Of a stretch of 64,000 nucleotides of DNA, positions 11,412-21,693 are shown one piece after another. Numbering within the stretch: position 1 is the first letter of the stretch; each line of letters begins with the position of its first letter. This DNA is from Ananas comosus (Eukaryota > Streptophyta > Magnoliopsida > Poales > Bromeliaceae). Position numbers and translations under genes: made by a program. The notes below the pieces were generated by a model. That model saw nothing but the letters and a program-made list of their open reading frames with translations, ran no database searches and was not told the DNA's origin. The DNA lies in the NCBI RefSeq assembly GCF_001540865.1, contig NC_033630.1, positions 12,756,143-12,820,142 on the forward strand, given 5' to 3'.

Positions 11412-11955
11412 GAGTTAGGCTACTATGCTATCGGAAGCACGGAGCCTTCCGTGCTTCCAGCTCGTTTTTGATGTTGCGACTTTCGAATCGTCGATCGGCT
11501 CCGTTAAACTTGATCTAGAGTATTTGAAATACCTAGAAAATAAATTTTATTATTTTTCGATATCATTTGCCTAGTAATCGAATGAGCTTAAAATCAACAA
11601 ATTTCAACGGTCGTAGTGAGCCGTTTGCAAGTTTAACGGTGTAGAAATATCCAAATCACGCGAAATTTTGATAGAAAATTCTTTGTACTATATAAAACAC
11701 GATCAATATCTTTGATTTAAAATTTTAATGTTATATTATTACATTTTGTAAGATTTTTATTTTCAGCCGTTGATTTTGAGCCCCTTCGTTCACTAGGCAA
11801 ATAATATCGTAAAATCATAAAATTTATTTTCTAGGTACTTCAAATTCTCTAGATCAAGTTTAACGGAGCTGATCGACGATTCGAAAGTCGCAATATCGAA
11901 AACGAGCTGGAAGCACGGAAGGCTCCGTGCTTCCGATAGCATAGTAGCCTCACTC
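11412..11955. mobile_element. Mutator-like MITE with long TIRs and 9-bp TSD
   Basis: The element starts GAGTTAGGCTACTATGCTAT and its right end is the inverse with one mismatch (GAGTGAGGCTACTATGC...). The inverted arms run for well over 150 bp each, including an internal palindrome CGGAAGCACGGAGCCTTCCG near each end. Exact 9-bp direct repeats TTTCAAATT flank it at 11403-11411 and 11956-11964. A 9-bp duplication plus long TIRs indicates a Mutator (MULE) type non-autonomous element. It is non-coding, 544 bp. Confidence 0.92.
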
Positions 11956-11964
11956 TTTCAAATT

Positions 11965-12239
11965 TAAAACTTAGTGATTCACATTATTAGTTAAATATAT
12001 TTTCAGATACTAAAATAACAAAGCGGGTGCCGGGTAGGATTGAATACAAACTTCGTGTCTTATTGCAATAGATTGACTAGACTAATAGCTTGTTGGTGCA
12101 TGTGTCAGCTGGGAGATCAGAAACAGTATGATCTTTAGAAAGATCCAACCGAACCCTCTTCTAGCAGTCTTCAAGATCAAGCAGTTAAAGAACCTGTGGG
12201 GACAATTTTCTTTGTAAAACAACACTAAGTCTGATGGTT
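11965..12239. other. Intergenic DNA between repeats
   Basis: No coding potential recognised. The right part may belong to the body of the retroelement whose tail ends at 12388. Confidence 0.4.
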
Positions 12240-12355
12240 TTTTTTTTATTTTTCTTTTTTCGTTCGCGTTACCTGAGGCTGTCCGCTGCCTCACCCATGT
12301 AGCCTCATTCATCTATCTTATGAATGAAGCGGGTAGCACGCTACCTCTTTCTCAG

Positions 12356-12388
<33 letters not shown>
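12240..12388 (+). mobile_element. LINE/SINE 3' end with poly-A
   Basis: The sequence contains GCTGCCTCACCCATGTAGCC, TGAATGAAGCGGGTAGCACG, CTACCTCTTTCTC and a poly-A tail of roughly 30 nt. The same order occurs at 21115-21221 and, reverse-complemented, in the LINE end at 17511-17869. The 5' boundary is uncertain. Confidence 0.65.
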
Positions 12389-12390
<2 letters not shown>

Positions 12391-13604
12391 AAAGCTATTT
12401 GACTCAGTTGGACTTAAGCTGTTTCTTTCTCTCCTAAAAAAAATTAAAAAGCTATTTAACATGTTGGACTTGACCTAAAACAGCTTAGGCACTTTGGTCT
12501 TCTATATATGTCACTTAATACTATACTAATTAATCTAACTAGATCAAAGTTGGTAAAATCACATAAAGAGTAATGCTTCAGGTACAAATGTTTGTTCTGC
12601 ACAAATTAATTCGTTTGTGAAACATATATCGTAAGCGTGTCGTAAAATTTTCGTGTACATAAGTAGTTTTTTAAAAAAATTTTAAAGAAGAATCAGTAAC
12701 AGTACTCAAAAGTACATAAATCTGTTTATTTTGGAATGGTCCCTCTGATTAAGGTGTCCTTTGCTGCAAAATAATGCTATGAAAATGTCAAACATTAACA
12801 GTACTCTTGATTGTAGATGCCTCCTTAATTAATTAGTTAATTTCCATGTTGTTAATTTATTTATTATCTATAAATGGGTATAGTTGCTGTGTTCTTTGCT
12901 GAATAATTTCTGATGCATTAATATATCAGTAAATGCCTCATTGGGGGACTAACTACTAGTATATCTAATCCCCAACTTGCAAATTTAATTTAATTTAATT
13001 TTTTTTAAAAGATCTGAGAAATATTTGCCCTTAATTAATTTTATCACTAGCCATGAGGAATTGGACCACAAAAACACTGCTCCTACTTGCACCTACTGCA
13101 GTAATAAATGGTGTAGTCCCAGATCCCACTCAGTGCTGTGCACAAATACATATAAAATACAAGAAGTGAACCATATATCCAAGGAGAAGGTGGTCAAATT
13201 TCACCTGGATTTTTGTCCAACACCATTATATATATCCAAATTACTCACAAATTAACTTATATTTTTTACATTGGTAATAATAATAATAATAAGTAGTTTA
13301 ATTCCTTCTTGTCCTATAAATCTAGTTATATATCTGAGGCCTAGAGTAAAGACTAGTGCTACATTGATGCACATATTAGTTTACTTTAAAAAAAAAAAAA
13401 AGTATTAGAATGCAAAAGTTTTGGAACATGGACAGAGGCAAAAGCTGCTTCATTTAATTTTTTTCTTTATGGGCTTTAATATAATGTTTGATGGGGTACT
13501 TAGACATGTGTGAAGTACTATACGAAATTTTTATAGTACCACCCTAGCTAGGTGTACAATTTGGGCCATATATATTATTGTAGCCTCGGTTGCATTTTAT
13601 GTTT
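12389..13604. other. Intergenic DNA, no gene seen
   Basis: AT-rich with short A-runs and an (AAT)n stretch near 13273. A frame at about 13025-13255 is open, but it shows no domain and no splicing partner. Confidence 0.5.
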
Positions 13605-14035
13605 AAGGGTTTTTTTTGCAATTGGCCCTGAAAAAAAATTTATTTTAAAGATAGTCCCGATAAATTTATAATTACAAAATAGCCCTACCCTTGCAGGCGC
13701 CACGCGAGCGGGCTGGGTGGCGGTCGGGTCTGGCAAGTTGAACACGGTAAATAGTTCAACGTATTCAGTTAGTTATTCTGCCCTGAAAAAGATGTTGTAC
13801 AATACGTTTAGGGTTTACATCAAGCGGCGGGAATAACAAAAAAAAAACACGGTGAACCATTAACCGTGTTTGAACACGGTGAATGGTTTATCGTGTTCAA
13901 CTTGCCAACCAGGCGGCCAGCCCACCCGCGTGGCGTTTGCGTGGTAGAGGTAGGGCCATTTTTACAATTATAAATTAGTTGGGACTATTTTTAAAATAAA
14001 ATTTTTCTAGGGGTCCATTTGCCCAAAAAGCCCTT
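13605..14035. mobile_element. MITE with about 110-bp inverted ends
   Basis: The left end reads AAGGGTTTTTTTTGCAATTG and continues GGCCCT, ATTTTAAAGATAGTCCC, TAATTACAAAATAGCCCTACC. The right end is the inverse (GGTAGGGCCATTTTTACAAT through to AAAAAGCCCTT). The GC-rich centre carries repeated GAACACGGT words in both orientations. No convincing target duplication was found. The AGGGC-TTTT-GCAA-TTGGCCC ends resemble known Mutator-type plant MITEs. Confidence 0.75.
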
Positions 14036-15373
14036 CATAGGACCACCTAATGTGAGCCTCCCTTAGGCCTGGGTCTAAAAGAGTTAAAGGAGCTCTCACA
14101 TGGCCATGGCCCGGCCCTAGTTTGGCCCTCGATGCTGTGGTGTGACTCGAGCCGAGGCCCGGACCCCTTGCTGGGCCACCAGTCTTAGAGAGTGATCGGC
14201 CCAACATGATCCATTAAGCTCAGGCCATTTTGGCATGACACAGTTACAAATAGTACCCATAATCTTGCCATGAAAAAGTCTATAATGCGGCAGTCATAGA
14301 TCCTATGCGGTGTGCACTAGTCGATCAAATTGCTCTCCTCGGTTTCATCCGTCCCAGAAACGCATTTTTGTCGTATTTTTTTATTCAAAAAGAGATATAT
14401 GATTGATTGTTAATAGATGATGCCGTATGACTGCCATATAGTAGAATTCCTCTCTTGCCACGTCCTAGCTGCTTTGGGCGGCACTTTTAACACCCAACCT
14501 CCGAATGTGAAATAATAGGTAAATTATATTGATGAGAATTTGGTTTATTACTTCTTAATATGAAAAACTTAAGAAGCAACCTTCAGAAAAGAAAAAAAAA
14601 GAAAAAAAAAAAGAGGAAAAAAAAAGAGAAAATGAAAGAGTGAAATGAGTAGTATGAACAGTGGAAACCAAGAGCAAAGGTAATTATATATAATTGAATT
14701 TCAGTAAATAGAAGATGTGATTTTACTGCATATAGCAGAACCAAAAAGCAAAGATAAATTTATATAACAAAAATTAATTTTCTGGTTCCTTGAGAAATTT
14801 ATGAACAAATTGCAATTTGAGTATATGTACTCGGTATCTTGTTCATTATTTGAGACACGAGGAATATACTTGTTTTGATCACAAAGGTACTTGTTGCATC
14901 TTTATGACGTTTTTTTTTTTTTTTTTTTTATAACTTTTTTGTTCTTTAAATAATATGCATAGGAATCACTCAAAAATTAACTTTATTGGCATGTTGGTAA
15001 CTATTAGAACATATACAGATCAACTAAACAAATAAAAATGTTTAATCGCACATGAAAACATTAATAGACACCCTAAAGCTTACCATTTTGTGGATTGAAT
15101 GGAGTCATCAATTGAAGTTCATGACCCCAAAGGGATGATAATCTCACAACGCTAGATCTGTCATCTAAGAGCAAACTTATCTCCACTCTAGCATTACTCA
15201 ATATAAATAGATAGCATGTAGAGTACTTTTTATGCATACGGAGACCTTCATACTTATAAGTTATTCTTAATAATAGAGAACTTGATGTAAAATATTTAAA
15301 GAATATAGAGTTATTATACTCTTATATATCCTCAACTACAAGAATTTTAATATATATGTTAAATTTCTTTAAA
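14036..15373. other. Intergenic DNA, no gene seen
   Basis: A GC-rich patch at 14036-14230 with repeated GGCCC words may be an old transposon fragment; I could not place it. The rest is AT-rich with A-runs (14585-14630) and a T-run near 14915. A fragment at about 15230-15290 resembles the tip of the 8535/21460 MITE family. Confidence 0.45.
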
Positions 15374-15766
15374 TGTAACGTCGACCCGACCCGCTAGCAA
15401 CAATGACTCGTTACCACCGGCTCAAAATGCTTAAGCCCAGTTATTATAACTAGCATGTAGGCCTCATCCATCCGATGTGGGACTATTGGGGCGTTACAAA
15501 CTCCCCCTGTTTAGACCCTGACGTCCTACTCGGGTCCAAACTAGATAACAGACAGACTAGGATGTAGCACTCTGCTCTCACATTTCCAGCTGGTATTCCG
15601 CTCCGATACCAAATGTAACGATCCGACCTGCTAGCAACAATAACTCCTTGGGCCCAAGCCACCAGCTCAAAATATTTAAGCCCGATTATTATTACTAGCA
15701 TATAGGCCTCATATAAACTGATCGAAATCAGTATCCCATCCGATGTGGTACTATTAGGACGTTACA
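15374..15766 (-). mobile_element. TRIM retrotransposon (miniature LTR element)
   Basis: Two direct repeats, 15374-15498 and 15614-15766, both begin TGTAACG and end CGTTACA, and both contain CTAGCAACAA and CATCCGATGTGG. The 115-bp interior has no coding capacity. On the minus strand, TGGTATCGGAGC (15600-15611) lies 2 nt inside the 5' LTR and matches the initiator-Met tRNA primer-binding site; a purine tract CAGGGGGAGTT (15499-15509) directly precedes the 3' LTR. These are the hallmarks of a TRIM. The longer LTR has a 28-bp indel relative to the shorter. No clean 5-bp target duplication was seen. Confidence 0.88.
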
Positions 15767-16369
15767 ACAATTAAAGCTAATATCAAAAGGAGTAATATTG
15801 ATTCATTGTCGAAAGAGTCTCCAGCAGCTAGCTGGGGTCTTCAATAACATGGTTAGCATGAATAATAATGAGATTAAGGGAAAAAAAAAAAAGAAAAAGA
15901 AAAAAGTAGTAAAAGGTTAAATATAGGTGAGCCCAAACCAGTTGGCCAAGACCTCATATTGCCTGGCCTGGTCCTATTCAACTCGGGCACGAGCATATGC
16001 ATGCATATCTATGAATAGCACAAACTCTTTAATAGTCTCCTAAGCAAGAGACTAATAGATGGTGGAATATATACGAAGGTTTTATTTCTCTTCTGTATTC
16101 CATTTAGGATTAAATTTTAGAATAGTATTTTGAGCGCTTAACAATTCCAAATAAAGGCCTTTAGGTATTTTGCCACTCAAGAGGCCCATGCTTCAAATTA
16201 AAGTTTTAAATCATAAATTAAATAATAAACTTCAACAGGAAGAAAATCATGAAGAGAGAGAGAGAGCGCGCTATTTTGTACTTTGCAAAGCTCTACTTAA
16301 CTATGATATCACTAATATACTTCAAAATCTTAATTTGTCAGAGAACCAACAATACCTAGCATAGTTGGC
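15767..16369. other. Intergenic DNA, no gene seen
   Basis: No coding potential. It contains an A-rich run near 15880-15905 and a TGCATGCAT palindrome near 15998. Confidence 0.5.
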
Positions 16370-16496
16370 TAAAGATTTGATGATTGGTACTCGAGGTAAT
16401 TCCAAATTCGAAGCTTAGTTGTTTCACCTTTCTAATTAAGTTTATTTCTAAAAAATTGAACAAAGCAGATCTATCTCTCACTCAAAAAAAAAAAAA
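16370..16496 (+). mobile_element. Diverged SINE of the 6833 family
   Basis: Recognisable words are GATTGGTACTCGAGG, AATTCGAAGCTTAGTTG, TTTCACCTTTCTAATTAAG and ATCTATCTCTCACTC followed by poly-A, in the same order as the intact SINEs. It is more decayed than the other copies. Confidence 0.65.
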
Positions 16497-16570
16497 CACT
16501 CAAGTTGGCGGAGATTAATATTTCAATATTGTATATTCTGTAGCTAGTATATAATCAAGCATACTGACCA

Positions 16571-16730
16571 TCCCTAGAGCAAGTGGCAAAGGGCTTGGTG
16601 GTTGGTATCCGAGACCCAAGTTCGAATCCTAGTTGATTCACATTTCCAGCTAAATTTATTTTTAAATGAAATAAACGAAGCGGGGTAGCGTGCTACCTAT
16701 CTCTCTCAAAAAAAAAAAGAAAAAGGTATA
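16571..16730 (+). mobile_element. tRNA-derived SINE
   Basis: Intact family order: CCTAGAGCAAGTGGCAAAGG, TTCGAATCCTAGTTGATTC, AACGAAGCGGGGTAGCGTGC, CTCTCTC and poly-A. A GTATATAATC word occurs on both sides, partly separated from the head by extra bases, so the target duplication is only tentative. Confidence 0.85.
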
Positions 16731-16904
16731 TAATCTGCAGGCATGAACCTCAGCTTCACCAAGAAGAGTTCATATATTGGTGTACCCTATCAATCAGGTA
16801 TATATTCGCTCCATAATATATTGGAACAACAGCTGGTTCTAAATTCCTAAACATGTACAAAACCAAGCACACCTATCTCTCTTGCAACAAGCGAAGTCTC
16901 GTAC

Positions 16905-17054
16905 CGACCGTTCCTAGAGCAAGTGGCAAAAGACTTGGTGGTTGGTACCCGAGACCCAAGTTCGAATCCTAGTTAATTCACATTTCCAGCTAAGTTTATT
17001 TCTAAATGAAATAAACGAAGCGGATAGCATGCTACATTTCTCTCAAAAAAAAAA
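16905..17054 (+). mobile_element. tRNA-derived SINE with 15-bp TSD
   Basis: Complete copy with A-box-like, B-box-like and tail segments. Flanks AGCGAAGTCTCGTAC (16890-16904) and AGCGAAGTCTCATAC (17055-17069) are a 15-bp target duplication with one mismatch. The same insertion is present, inverted, at about 26100-26250, so it predates the segmental duplication, whose breakpoint falls at the SINE 5' end. Confidence 0.9.
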
Positions 17055-17510
17055 AGCGAAGTCTCATACATGCATGGCACATGACCTCTACTAGTTTAAA
17101 GCAAGAGTTATATATGATTAGTTTACAGGAGCTAGCCCCTTTGCTTTAAAGTAAACCATGTTTAATTAGAACCCCACTCTCTCATAAAAAAGGAAAAGGG
17201 TAATGAGCACTAAACAACATTATACAGCTTGTAGTGGATCTCTTTATTCTCCACCATTGTCCTCTCATGATGGTGTGTTTGGTTCCTTGTCCTTGTCTAC
17301 TAAAGGATAACTAATTTGGAGCTAGCACTACCCGTCCACTAACCCTATGTCTAATTTTTGATCATTATACATTCCATTTTTCAATAGTTTTAAACACTAT
17401 AGAGCCCACATATAAATGTTGGTTGGTTACACGTATATATTTTATATTCTTCCTCCTATTTGAAACTTAGTTCCCTTTAATGTAGTACTCTTAAAGAATT
17501 ACTAACACAT
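17055..17510. other. Intergenic DNA within the duplicated block
   Basis: No gene. The sequence is matched in inverted orientation at about 25700-26085, for example the GTTTACAGGAGCTAGCCC segment. Confidence 0.6.
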
Positions 17511-17869
17511 TTTTTTTTTTTTTTTTTTTTTGAGAGAAAGGTAGCACGCTACTTGCTTCATTCATTAGGCAAAAGAATTTGCCTACAAAGGGTGAGGCAG
17601 GTAGGGCCTCAAAGAGTGACAAAAGTAAAGAAAGAGGAACTCTAAAAATATCTAAAAAAAGCTAATTAAAAAGAGCACAAAGTCAAACAAATAAACGGCC
17701 TCACCCACGTCTACAAAAATCGGTCCACTCCTTTGCCAGTACACTAATACGATGTGCCATAGAGGTAGCATTCAAGGTAAGGTTTCAAAAAATGACGTTA
17801 TTTCTCTCGCGCCACAACGTCCACCACAGGGCCGCCACTAGTATCTGAGGCTTCAGAGTGTCAGGCGCT
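17511..17869 (-). mobile_element. 5'-truncated LINE 3' end with 13-bp TSD
   Basis: On the minus strand, a piece encoding a WTLWRERNNVIF-like stretch, typical of the C terminus of plant L1-type LINE ORF2 proteins, is followed by a tail GAATGAAGCAAGTAGCGTGC, TACCTTTCTCTC and poly-A. Direct repeats ATTACTAACACAT lie at 17498-17510 and 17870-17882. The tail is nearly the same as the SINE tails, so this LINE family is a likely mobiliser of the SINEs. The insertion is shared by the inverted duplicate (about 25340-25697). Confidence 0.82.
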
Positions 17870-17882
17870 ATTACTAACACAT

Positions 17883-18777
17883 TGTTATGATTTAATTTTT
17901 AGTTTTTGTTAATTTCTTAGAGAAGTAGGGCTTTGTCTTTTGTAGTAGTAATTCTCATTCTTTCAGGTCCCAATTGATGGAGATATTCTATTTATGTGTT
18001 TTGCCTTGAAAGCAAATTAAGGGCTTATCTGAAGGTGGTTGAATTACTTATATAGGTCACTAAGAAGCTTGAGAATAATGAGAAAAGAAATAGAGTAAAA
18101 TATTAAAGAAGGGTTATGATCATTGAAGCATGCGAAAAAGCTTAGCTTATAATAGATTAATATCATCATTACTAATTAATATACATATATAGTCTTCGAT
18201 CATCGATCATACTCCTCAGTGGTACCCTTGATTCCTTGACCAAAACTATATATTTATTTGAAATTTTACATACATAAATACATACGTTGACAGATACATA
18301 CATTTCCCATACAATCATTTAAATTGAGAATTTTCTCGCTGCCGACCCGCCTAAATTATTCTGTGATCAACAAGTGGAAGTGGTTAAGAGTAATCTTATA
18401 TTTTTGCTAGCTAATATGTTAATACTAAAGCATGTGGCACTGTGGCAGTGTTTAGCATACTTAATTCAAGTCATAAAGAGCAATAGTCACTATTAATAAG
18501 ATAAGTTTACATACTTTGTCAACACCTTTTCTTTATGGGGTATATATATATTAAACTAAAGCAAACCCACCAACACTTATGATCTCACACCCTAAAAATT
18601 CCACAAAGAAAGTGCTAACCCTCTCCTTTTACCCTTGAATTTGTTATGTAGTTAAATAGCTAGTGAGATACTTATTTGTCACATGCTAAGGAAGTGCTTG
18701 TCCAATTCTATCTCAAAAATCCCTCCAACCCACAAATAGTTTCTTTGTGCTTACAACTAAGCAAAGCTCCATTCTCT

Positions 18778-18848
<71 letters not shown>

Positions 18849-18911
18849 ATGATCTTGAAGGAGAGAGAATTATTTTGTGACAAGAATTGCTTCTGTTCAT
18901 AAGGTTTGATC
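17883..18911 (+). promoter_or_regulatory. CIF gene upstream region and leader
   Basis: Non-coding. A TATA-like GGTATATATATATTAAAC lies near 18539, about 370 nt before the ATG. A 62-nt (CT)n microsatellite occupies 18781-18842, inside the probable leader, and the coding start follows 70 nt later. The inverted duplicate has only a short, interrupted version of this CT tract. Confidence 0.5.
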
Positions 18912-19499
18912 ATGGGGCCTAAGAGATCTACAATACTCTTTGTTCTCGTCACCGCGTCGATCCTCTCGACTTCATTTGCAGGTGAGTATTGTTAATTCAA
19001 AGGTACCCATGGTTCTGTTTCAAAAGATGACTTGTTACTTTGGCCTCATTTGATTCTTGGGAAAAAAAAATGAAGAGGTTATGAACATCTCAAGTTCTTT
19101 GGTTCAAATCAGAATCATTTTTGTCAAAAGAAAGTAACTGCAAACTAATTTTTGTTTGGTTAAATTTTTAACTTAATTCTATATGTGATAAAGTTTCAAA
19201 ACTTTATCAATATTTAAACATAGCATTATACAACAAAAAGGAGATAAAATTTTGACTTTTACAGATAATTCAAGAATAGCATCAAATTTAGTTCTCTCTC
19301 AAGTAATATATATATATATATATAGGAGTTTGGTTATTAGTTTATATTTTGGATATAGAAGTTTGGTTATTAGTTTATATTTTGGATTGCTCTTCTAACT
19401 GTATCCTCAAAAAGGCTTCTACGCCAAATTAACTTATCATTAAAAGGAAGCCAAAAAATGTTACCATATACATATAGAACTTTTTTGCACTCTTTGAGA

Positions 19500-19539
<40 letters not shown>

Positions 19540-20487
19540 TCCATATAAATGAAACTAATTGAATATCATACTATTATGAGAAGTTAAAAATGTTATGAAA
19601 ATAAAAATTAGCTAAAAATATATAAAACTTATCTCAACTATCACACTTTTGGATCCGACTACCTAACCTTTAAAAATTTTAATTTTACCACCTGATCTTC
19701 TACTTCGTGTGATTTAAGTTAATTAGTGATTTTCTAATTTCAAATTTTGAATGCATCATTTATCTTTATGAATTTAATTAGTATATTTTATGCAATTTAC
19801 GTAACTATAAATTCAATAGAGTAGGCAATTATTTTAAATTTGTATCCAAAGAGCCATCATATCACTTAAATCAAAAAATTGAAAGGTTAGATACTGAAAA
19901 TTAAATTTCTAAAGGTTAGATAATCGAATCAAAATGATCTATAGTTTATGTAAGTTTATACATTTTTACCTAAAAATAATAAAGAAGCATCTTCTCAATT
20001 TAAATTGTGTATGTTTGTTTCTTATCATGTACGTGTGAAGAGATTTCTCTTTGTATGCAGGAGGGCAAAGGAGATTTTTAGAGAAATATGCAGTGAAAGT
20101 GGAAACAAAAGTATTGCTATTTAATTCTCATACTTCATTTTTTGCTTTTATATTCCAAACTTATACCCTATTACATATGTGTAACAAAATACTAGATTTT
20201 TTTAAAAAAAAGTTGAAGTTTATCATTAGAGAATCTGAGATCTCTATTATGAACATGCTTCTTTATGATCATTATTAGAGAAAAATTTTCATTATTTTCT
20301 TCTCTTTTTTTTTTTCTAATTACACAAATTGATTTCAAATGTGTCACAGGAAATTACGAAAACGCCGTCGTATGAAGATGAAGTTGTTGTTCGCGCGAGA
20401 ATTCTGAAAGTTCAAACAAATGATTATGGAAGCTATGACCCTTCTCCAAGTCTTGAGAAGCCTCCGTTTAAGCTTATACCGAATTAA
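18912..20487 (+). CDS. CIF: Casparian strip integrity factor (CIF) peptide precursor, 85 aa
   Basis: Three coding exons: 18912-18981, 20061-20110 and 20350-20487, joined at GT-AG junctions (G|GTGAGT; TGCAG|GA; AAA|GTATTG; CACAG|GA). The frame is continuous and gives 85 residues. Exon 1 encodes a signal peptide (MGPKRSTILFVLVTASILST, then SFAG). Exon 2 gives a basic spacer (GGQRRFLEKYAVKVETK). Exon 3 ends with a C-terminal block that begins DYGSYDPSPS and finishes PPFKLIPN. DYG...P.P.L..PPFKLIPN at the extreme C terminus is the CIF1/CIF2 signature: DY is the tyrosine-sulfation site, prolines are hydroxylated, and the mature 21-mer is released by proteolysis. In Arabidopsis these peptides come from the root stele and activate the receptor kinases SGN3/GSO1 and GSO2 to seal the endodermal Casparian strip. 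Secretion and sulfation here are inferred from the family. The adjacent inverted copy is a pseudogene. Confidence 0.9.
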
Positions 20488-20857
20488 ATTAAATGTTGTT
20501 ATATTTAGTACCATATGTTATGGAATAATGAAGTGAATTATATATAGTTCCATCGAGCATCAGTATGCGAAAAATGTAGGAATGTTGTTGTATACATATG
20601 CAATATATATGTTTTGTGACTGATGTGTACTTGTGAGTAAATTAAATTGCATGCACTTTATCATCTCTTTCTATAATATATGTAGTATTAATTAAATTGT
20701 TTTCCAATTTAATGTGACAATAAATACCTAAGAAAATTTAGAGCGCTTGAGTTCTAAACATAGTGAATGGTCTTACAACATGTAAATTTTTCTTAATGAA
20801 CAAAAAAAAACAATAATTTTTTGTGTGGAACAGGTGAATGATCTAAACTTTTTGTTT
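20488..20857 (+). other. CIF 3' flank
   Basis: AT-rich. An AATAATGAAG-type weak poly(A) signal follows the stop within 45 nt, with further AATAAA-like words near 20721. No other gene is visible. Confidence 0.5.
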
Positions 20858-21114
20858 TTTGAAAAAGAAAAAGAAGTTGTTATTTGTAGTAAAGTTGTGT
20901 ATAATTTCTTATTTCTAGTCGACCCATATTGTCGGAGTGAGAATTCGATGACAATTTATGTTAATTTTTCGTAAAACTGTGGAAATTCAAAAAGCGAGGA
21001 GATTTGTTAGTTGAGAGTGAAAAAGATAAAAAAGGAAGTGTAGAGCAAAAAAAATGAAAAAAATAATATTTCTCATTTCAAAATATTATTTCTCATTTCA
21101 AAATAAAATATTTC

Positions 21115-21362
21115 GCTTATTCGCCCTTCTCGAGGCCCTGCTGTCTCACCCATGTAGCTTAGTTCATCGTCTAATTGAATGAAACGGGTAGCGTGCTACC
21201 TTTTTCTCAAAAAAAAATATTAACTCCCTTAAATTGAGATACTAAGCTTCTTTTTTTTTTTTGAAAAATGAATGCTCATTGTCTAATTGAATGAAACGGG
21301 TAGCGTGCTACCTTTTTCTCAAAAAAAAATATTAACTCCCTTAAATTGAGATGTTAAGCTTT
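21115..21362 (+). mobile_element. LINE/SINE tail insertion plus local tandem duplication
   Basis: The block GCTGTCTCACCCATGTAGC, GAATGAAACGGGTAGCGTGC, CTACCTTTTTCTC, poly-A, ATATTAACTCCCTTAAATTG occurs once in full. Its right part (from TTGTCTAATTGAATG) then repeats about 120 bp downstream. Copy B at 26460 has the plain target sequence, so this insertion is younger than the duplication. Confidence 0.7.
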
Positions 21363-21648
21363 TTTTTTTTTTTGAAAAATGAATGCTTGGAGTTAAAGTC
21401 ATTCCAAAGGTCTTTTCATGAAGTATATATATCAGGGCAAATCTTAACTAAAATATTTTCGGCCGTTTATTTTGAGACTACTCATTCACTAGACAAATAT
21501 AATTAAAAAATTATGACATTTGATTTTTAAATAATTCTAATAACGTAGATCATGTCTAACGGAGCTAATCATCGAATCAGATGTTCTATCACTGAAAACA
21601 ACTTACAAGTACGGAGACCTCTATACTTTTGAAAGCGTAGGAGACATA

Positions 21649-21649
21649 T

Positions 21650-21692
<43 letters not shown>

Positions 21693-21693
21693 A
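21649..21693. repeat. (CT)n microsatellite at a MITE terminus
   Basis: A CT run directly follows GCGTAGGAGACATATT, the end of a Mutator-like MITE arm (21460-21648). The equivalent tract in copy B (26784-26837) is longer. Confidence 0.9.

Noticed and set aside
13872..13900. GAACACGGT repeats as a regulatory array
   Set aside because: They lie in the centre of a MITE and occur in inverted pairs belonging to that element.
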